This document shows positions 57,923 through 64,000 of a stretch of 64,000 bases of DNA, one piece after another. Below the pieces are notes generated by a model. That model did no database searches, was not told where the DNA came from, and saw only the letters and a program-made list of their open reading frames with translations. Made by a program: the position numbers and the translations under genes. How positions within the stretch are numbered: position 1 is the stretch's first letter; the number at the start of each line of letters is the position of its first letter. The DNA comes from Jacaranda mimosifolia. Lineage: Eukaryota; Streptophyta; Magnoliopsida; Lamiales; Bignoniaceae. The stretch is from the NCBI GenBank assembly GCA_018894105.1, contig CM032117.1, positions 32,096,501-32,160,500 on the forward strand. Reading direction: 5' to 3'.

Positions 57923-60823
57923 TGTAACACCCCTAATTATTTTATTAATTATGTTCATTATTATTTGGGGAATTATGTTAATTATTGTTTTGTGATTTAT
58001 GTTAATTGTTATTTCATTTTATTCTTGATTTATGAAATTTTATTTAATTTAATTAGTTTATAAAGTTTGGGGGTTAGAATTTCAATTTTGAAGAATTGAA
58101 TTAAAACATTTTTTGTGTTTGAGGGGTTTGCATGGAAGACCCTAAGTCAACTAAGGTTTTAACATTATTTTTCTAAAGTTTTGGACTCAATTGCATGACT
58201 CTAACTTCTTGGGGACTAAATTGCAAAAAAATTAAAATTTAATTAAAAACGGGCAGCATGATATTTTTACTTCATTTTCCTTCCTTCTTCTTTCTTCCAT
58301 CTCCTTTTTCTTTCACTTCTTCACCGCAGCAGAAGCTTCTCCGACGACCCTCTCACCAACGACGACTCACACCACCTCATGATCCAAACATCTTCCCTCA
58401 CCCTCCGGCCACACTCACACACACACCTGCATTGTTCTCCACCGGTGGCAATAAGGTGGAAGAAAACCCACCTCGTGGGTTTCATGGTAGTTGATGGTAG
58501 GGTGGTCAAACAAGAGTTACAGGCAGACGGTTGGAGAGTTATTAGCATAGAGAACACATTGGTGGTTTTGCATGGTGGAGCAGAGCAGTGGCCGCGGCGG
58601 AAATAGCCATTACATGCACGGCGGAGAAAAGAGCAGCTGAAACTTTTAGGCCACTGTTGAGGGTCTTCTTGGCCTCAAATCTGAAAACTAAGGGCACCGT
58701 TGGATTCAGGAGGAAGAAAGGAAGCGAAGGGTGGTGGTTTTGAAACTTTTCGATGGCCGGTGGTGGCGGTGCTGCGACGGCGGGAGGACAATTTCTTTCT
58801 CTCGACGCGAAGAACACAAGGGTGTGGTTGGTTTGTGAATCTGAGGTCTCGTTGACTGCTTCGTGGTAAGGGATTTGGAAGAAAGCTTGTTGAATATATA
58901 TACATGTACATGCATATGTGTACTTTCTTTTTGAGTTGTATCCATGCCAAGAATAGAAATTTGGGGATGATGATATGCCTATATATATGTGTGTGTGTGT
59001 ATGTGTGTGTGTGTGTTGGTTTCCCATGCTAAGGAACATTCAATTTGTGGACCCGAACATGTCATGCTAAATGCCAAAATTGGAAATTAATAAATAATTA
59101 CTAAGGATTATGTAATGTGGGATTAAGTGGCATATGATTAGGATTAATTATGCAAAAATTGAGGATTAGTTTATGTTATGTTATTGGAATTGATATGAAG
59201 ATAGGGATTATTTTAGCAATAATTGACCTTCTTAGCCATTTTGAGCCGATATGTACGATTAAGCCCTAAAACTATCATGTTAATCGAGATGTTAGTAATT
59301 TTGAATTAATGATAAGCATGATAGTAATTATTATGGGTTATTAAGGTTGTCTAGGGATTCTGATTCTGAACCTATTCTTTTGGACTAGGTAACATGGAAT
59401 TGGAACCCACTGACTCATAGGCTGCAGATCGTGATTTGTATATTGAGACTACAAAGGTGAGGCTCTGTCATTCTGGCCTTGGTTCTATCTATTCTTGTGA
59501 AATGACCCCCCCTGTGAGCGTTCAACGTGCTTGTGTACCCTACTTGTTCTTATTATTAAAACTCGTAAATTGTTGAGATCTTGTGTATCGTCTGTTGCTT
59601 GTTTCATGATCCCTGTGATGGTTTGTTTTATTAGTTCTCGCTTCTAATATTGTTCATTACAATCTGTGGCATTATAAGCATACATGATTTTGAATTTATT
59701 CATAGATGCTTATATGAAAAATCTATTTGGGTCGAGTGCCAGTCCTAGCGGAATGCTTGGATCACTATTCTAGACTTGTATCATTGTATTGGTTTATTTA
59801 GTTGCGATCTTGACTTTGGGCAGCCGGGGGTTGACTGTGGCCTAAAGCTTGATCGGCGAGGATCGATCCTACCGATTCGTGTGGTTGCGATCTTGTCCTC
59901 AGAGGAGGCTTGATCAGCGAGGATCGATTTTACCGATTCGTGCTGCAATGGTTTGGCGAGTTGGCCACTTGTCAAGCGGATATAAGGAGGCAAGCCGTTT
60001 CACGGTCGTATCAAGGCGATATAAGGGGGCAGGCCGTTTTACGGTCGTATCGTTTATACACAACCGGGAATGATAGAGTGGAAGGCCATTACATTGTCGT
60101 ACATTGTTCTATATAATGTATTTAAACATGAAATGACTCTTCGCCGGTATGGGACGGCATTTAGTCATCTCATAAAATGTGGTACAAGAAATACTAGTTT
60201 CTGGTTTTAGTTCATATATTTTGTAAACTCTTTCAAATCTTCAAATCCAGTTATCGTAACATATATTTTTAGTTATTTGGATTCAAAATGAATATTATTC
60301 TTGTAAATATATGTTGTACTCCATTTCGTTCTGATTCTTTCTATACATACAAATGCTTGCCTCACTGAGACATTTGGACTCACCATTTCTCACATTGTCT
60401 TTCTGTTATTTGCCCAGATTGAAGAAATAGAAGGTACCCTGAGCTTGGGCTACCTTTTGGCATAGTGTAAATATTATTATCATGACATTTATAACAGTAA
60501 GGATGTGAGATGTTATGGTTATAAGGTAATAGGGAGCATAAGTTATAAGTTAGTGTATTTTCTTCTACGAAGTGTGACAGGTTAGAGTTCCTGATGAATG
60601 ATGTATATATGTAAGTTAAATTATGGGCCTTTGAGAAATTGTGACTTGTTATGAGAACTTGGGTTTTGCTTGTCATTTTCAGCATGACTAGCTTGAATTT
60701 TAAATTACAAAATTCCTTAGGTTGAGAATTTTTGAGAGTGTGATTGGATATAATTTATTTTGAAAGATTTGATTGGAGTAGCACCTCAATCCGAAGGAAG
60801 CACCTCCCAAACGGGGCACTACA
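57923..60823 (+). mobile_element. Gypsy 3' LTR (2,901 bp)
   Basis: Starts TGTAACACCCC and ends GGGGCACTACA. It is highly similar to the 5' LTR, with scattered substitutions, a longer TG microsatellite (58976-59016), and a deletion of about 165 bp after GTCGTACAT near 60103. Confidence 0.9.
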
Positions 60824-60990
60824 GTTAATTTTTTAAATAATTAATTTCTTTTATTTAATAGTAAATAATTTTTTTTTTAATATTTCCATAGACAACATTA
60901 ACGGACTTCCAAACCCAGGAAACAACATGAAAGGAGCATCTTACATTACGCTTCAGTAGATAATTATTTAAATTAATTATTACTAATCTA

Positions 60991-61021
60991 TATGTGTGTG
61001 TGTGTGTATATATATATATAA
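60991..61021. repeat. Compound (TG)n(TA)n microsatellite
   Basis: A TGTGTG run passes into TATATA, about 170 bp outside the gypsy right end. Confidence 0.9.
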
Positions 61022-61816
61022 CACAAGGTACAAGGCAATAAACTTGCTTGCCCCCGAGAAGAAGCCAGAGCAACAATAATGTTTTTATCATTATGGGTGT
61101 GGCTATCTCTTCATGAGATAAATTTATGATTTTCTAAGGTAAAAGAGCTCTCTCTTAGTTCATTAAAAATAAAAATAAGTAGAAATACAGTTCCAACTAA
61201 AGAAACCTAAGAACCATATTCTTCTCTAATTTAATTTTTACTCACATCTCAAATGAATTTAAGAACATTTTAATCCTAATATGAACCAATTACAATCGAA
61301 AAATTAATATATGCTTGGCCATTAACTTGGGCGTGACACGACACATTTGGTTTGTTGACGTTACACTTATAAAAAAGAATTTAGTAGTATTAAGATTTTC
61401 TTTTCTTGATTCTCTTCATTATCTCTCTTCCTTTCCGATGGGATCTCTGTTTGAATAATTCTCTTTATTTTGTTCTAATTTAGCAATATATTTATTTCAA
61501 TGTACATAATTTTTCATTTTTTTTATCCTCTGGTCTCTCACCTTTTATTTCAAAATCTCTTTTTAAAAATTTTCCACTCTTAAATCTTAATCCAGTCATT
61601 TCCTTTTATCAATTTTGTTTTTTCCATGCATCCAACGCTCAATAACTAGTGTAATAATAATAAGAGGTGCAAGTAAGAAATATAGAATTAGACAACTCCA
61701 TCACCAAAACAACCCCACAGTCCACACACTTGGCCTGCCTTCCAAGTTCCAAGCAATTAAAAGCCATCTGCATTTTTGTTTATTTTGTTCTCTTCCCTCA
61801 CAAAGGGACACACACA

Positions 61817-61822
61817 TATATA
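61817..61822 (+). promoter_or_regulatory. Possible TATA box
   Basis: TATATA within CACATATATACAAC, 55 bp before the start codon, followed by a pyrimidine-rich stretch. If used, the 5' UTR would be about 25-30 nt. TATA-like hexamers are frequent in this DNA, so this is only a candidate. Confidence 0.3.
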
Positions 61823-61877
61823 CAACTCGTGCTAACAATACTTTCTTCTTCTGTGTCACTCTCCGGTCTCCACTCCA

Positions 61878-63177
61878 ATGGCCTCCAACTCACTCCTCCC
61901 CATCCCCATCCCCATCCTCATCCTCCTCTCCACCACCACCCAACTCCGCCCCGCATTGCTGGAAAACCAGGCCCCCATCAACTCCAACTCAGTCCTCATC
62001 GCTCTCTTAGACTCCCACTACACTCAATTTTCGGAGCTAGTTGAAAAAGCTCTTCTCCTCCAAACACTCGAAGAAGCCGTCAACATCAATAATTTAACGA
62101 TTTTCGCACCCAACAACGAAGCTCTGGAGCGCGATCTCGACCCAGAATTCAGGCGTTTCGTCCTTGAACCAGGCAATATCAAGTCCCTTCAAACTCTCCT
62201 CCTGCATCACATCCTCCCCGTTAAGATTACTCATGATAAATGGCCCAGTAATCCCACTGAATCAACTCGCCACGTTGCGCTCTCCCGCGATCACGTGGAA
62301 TTATCTTGCAGTGCCACCTCAAAGGGTTCTCGTATTCAGCGCGTGGGTGCTGTGAAGGTTATACGTTTGAACTCCATAGTCCGACCCGATGGAATCATCC
62401 ACGGAATAGATAAAGCAATTATCCCAAAATCCGTGGAGCATGAATTCAATAATAGGCGAAATCTCCGATCGATTTCCGCCGTCAAGCCCCAAGGCTCGCC
62501 CGAAATCGATCCCAGAACGAACAACTTTTTGAAGAAAAAAGATAATTCTATGCCAAATAGTGGAACTCCAATAGTCCCAATCTACAATGCAATGGCGCCC
62601 GGGCCGAGCTTAGCTCCGGCGCCGGCATCTGGACCTGGTGGACCCCACCACCACTTCGACGGCGAGAAACAGGTCAAAGACTTCATAGAGACCCTCCTCC
62701 TTTACGGAGGGTACAATGAAATGGCTGACATTTTGGTCAACTTAACAAATTTAGCGACGGAGATGGGGAAACTGATCAGTGAAGGCTATGTTTTGACGGT
62801 TTTAGCACCCAACGATGAGGCCATGGCGAAACTGACGACGGAAAAATTGAGCGAGCCGGGTGCGCCGGAACAAATAGTGTACTACCACATAGTGCCGGAG
62901 TACCAAACAGAGGAGAGTATGTATAATGCGGTGAGGAGATTTGGAATGGTGTCGTATGATACGCTGCTTTTGCCGCATAAGATTGTGGCGAAAGAAGCTG
63001 ATGGATCGGTGAGATTTGGGGAGGGTGAGGATTCGGGTTATCTATTGGACCCGGATATTTATACGGATGGAAGGATTTCGGTGCAGGGCATTGACGGGGT
63101 GCTCTTCCCGCCGGAGGAGAACAACAAGAAGGAAGTTGCCAATCAAAATGTTAAGGTTGTTACCAAGGCAAGAAGAG
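61878..63177 (+). CDS. Fasciclin-like arabinogalactan protein (FLA15-18 type), exon 1
   Basis: A secreted cell-wall/apoplast glycoprotein, thought to act in adhesion and wall organisation. The start at 61878 (CCAATGGCC) opens a hydrophobic signal peptide (about residues 1-25). FAS1 domain 1 spans about 34-185, with NLTIFAPNNEAL at 72-83, LLLHHILP at 107-114 and DGIIHGIDKAIIP at 171-183. A short Pro/Ala-rich arabinogalactan stretch lies at 240-256 (APGPSLAPAPASGPGGP). FAS1 domain 2 spans about 262-412, with VLTVLAPNDEAM at 305-316, YYHIVPE at 335-341 and ISVQGIDGVLFPPE at 400-413. NLT sequons occur at 72 and 288. Two FAS1 domains, the short AGP linker and no GPI signal in exon 1 fit the FLA15-18 group. 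The open frame continues to 63218, but AGAAGAG|GTACGT at 63177/63178 is a strong donor at the place where the family's KARRG tail begins. No stops or frameshifts occur, so the gene looks functional. Confidence 0.92.
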
Positions 63178-64000
63178 GTACGTTAATTATTTTTTTATTT
63201 TTCTTAATTTCTCGGTAAAGTATTATATTCTCAAGATTTTTCCGGTGGTGGCGGTGGGAAGAAAGAGTGTGTCTGTGTCGGTGTCGGTGGACGAGGGGCA
63301 AATTGCCCATTAGCATGTTGTTGTCGTTATGTGTGTTTGTTTGTTGCCTTGTCAGCTGTCCACGATGAACTTTAGTACTGTGGATGTATGAGGTAAGCTT
63401 TAGGTTGTATGAGATTGTCTACTTAATAAATTTTATTTTAAGATAAAAAATTTTAATGAGTAAATACTGAAGCATTTTACGTGCGGACAATCTGTTGTTT
63501 TTCTTGTTGCAAAGATCCTTAGAAAGATGAAAAAAATTGCTTGACCTTAATCAAGTAAAAACATTATTTTTTTAGTCTTTTTCTTTTTGCTTTTTTAAGT
63601 TTGATATTTGAATGTCAAGTTAGACACCAATTGAGTGCTCCATTGTTTTCATGTGATGTAGAATTTTGGTTTCATTAAGAGTGAAAAAAAAAAAGAAAAA
63701 AATATAGGGTCAATTCACCAGCACCTGCAATTTTGAACATTATGTGGTGCACTGTTAGGAATTCAGTAATAGTAGCCTCTCTATCATTGATCTTGTTCGA
63801 ATCAAGAAGTGCTGTGAAGTAAAAACTTAAGACTGGTATAATCTTGTCATCTTAAAACTAAGGACTGCGATTATTCTTGGCCATGCGTTTTTGCAGATGT
63901 TCTGTAAATTTTGGGGGATGTAGAGAAACTGTTTTTCCTGGATATTCTTTTGTCATTGAAATTAAGGATTCTTTTCTTGTACCATTGAAAATCATGGATA
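63178..64000 (+). other. Probable intron (or intron plus short last exon) of the fasciclin-like gene
   Basis: Starts GTACGTTAAT. The expected last exon of the family (G-K-L-L/M-E-V-A-C-like) was not recognised before the window edge. One good acceptor, CGTTTTTGCAG ending at 63896, would join in phase to give only Asp-Val-Leu and a stop (63904-63906). The real last exon may therefore lie beyond 64000, or the protein may end unusually early. If splicing is skipped, translation stops at 63216-63218. Confidence 0.5.

Larger units (their letters stand above)
52004..60823 (+). mobile_element. Ty3/gypsy element with 3 kb LTRs and a gutted pol (Tekay/Del-like)
   Basis: An 8,820-bp element. The LTRs (52004-55082 and 57923-60823) start TGTAACACCC and end in CTACA. 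They are flanked by GCTAA and GTTAA, a 5-bp duplication with one change. An iMet-type primer-binding site and a polypurine tract are in place. The 2.84 kb interior keeps a leader, much of gag with its zinc knuckles, then only the RNase H tail and the integrase zinc-binding segment. Protease, RT, the integrase core and any chromodomain are absent. The Tekay/Del placement is inferred from LTR length, termini and PBS. Confidence 0.88.
60829..61877 (+). promoter_or_regulatory. Upstream region of the fasciclin-like gene
   Basis: About 1 kb of AT-rich DNA between the gypsy element and the start codon. It holds a TG/TA microsatellite (60991-61021), long A/T runs and, in the last 150 bp, CT-rich sequence (TTTCTTCTTCTGTGTCACTC) of the type common near plant transcription starts. 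No upstream exon is evident. The whole available native promoter is probably this segment, since the gypsy element occupies everything further upstream. Confidence 0.5.

Noticed and set aside
61615..62044. Two other frames overlapping the start of the fasciclin-like gene
   Set aside because: They are out-of-frame readings of its upstream region and signal peptide. Only the 61878 frame shows FAS1 domains.
63178..63218. The 446-codon reading ending LIIFLFFLISR as the true C-terminus
   Set aside because: The extra 13 residues are intron-like AT-rich sequence following a strong GTACGT donor at a position consistent with the family.

Overview
This window is plant nuclear DNA, most likely from an AT-rich, eudicot-like genome. 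It is almost entirely layered, decaying transposable elements, with one clear host gene at the right end. The plant assignment rests on long-LTR Ty1/copia and Ty3/gypsy elements primed by initiator-tRNA-Met-type sites, a CACTA (En/Spm) DNA transposon end, and a plant-only fasciclin-like arabinogalactan protein gene with a GT donor site. The species cannot be fixed from the sequence.

Layout, left to right. 1-2318: a minus-strand gypsy-type LTR cut by the window edge, with ten palindrome-bearing sub-repeats. 2319-5284: scraps of a gypsy gag and of the 3' end of a copia element. 5285-9960: a gypsy LTR, then a badly decayed gag-protease region that stops before the reverse transcriptase. 11611-25683: pieces of one copia family (2.2 kb LTR, about 2 kb untranslated leader). 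They include two complete or near-complete LTRs meeting head to head at 15748/15749, and a CACTA element (right terminus at 22146) embedded in a minus-strand copy. 27467-37736: a second gypsy LTR split by a whole minus-strand copia element (27854-37290). 37737-39900: minus-strand gypsy gag-protease remains. 40962-51740: a whole plus-strand copia element with a perfect 5-bp target duplication, carrying a 632-bp insertion in its 5' LTR. 52004-60823: a gypsy element with 3 kb LTRs, a PBS, a gag region, a gutted pol and a polypurine tract. 61878-63177: exon 1 of the fasciclin-like arabinogalactan protein gene, whose start codon lies 1,055 bp past the gypsy element's right edge.

The retroelements are dead as coding units: each has stops, frameshifts, lost catalytic residues or large deletions. 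The order of some events can be read. Copy 3 of the copia family landed inside a gypsy LTR. Copy 4 and the 52004-60823 gypsy landed 258 bp apart in what was once continuous sequence upstream of the host gene. I found no operon-like gene set, CRISPR array, tRNA or rRNA, and no convincing new protein system. The structures most worth a second look are the head-to-head LTR palindrome (13458-17784), the palindromic sub-repeats of the gypsy LTRs, the gag-retaining but pol-gutted gypsy element, and the CACTA/copia chimera.
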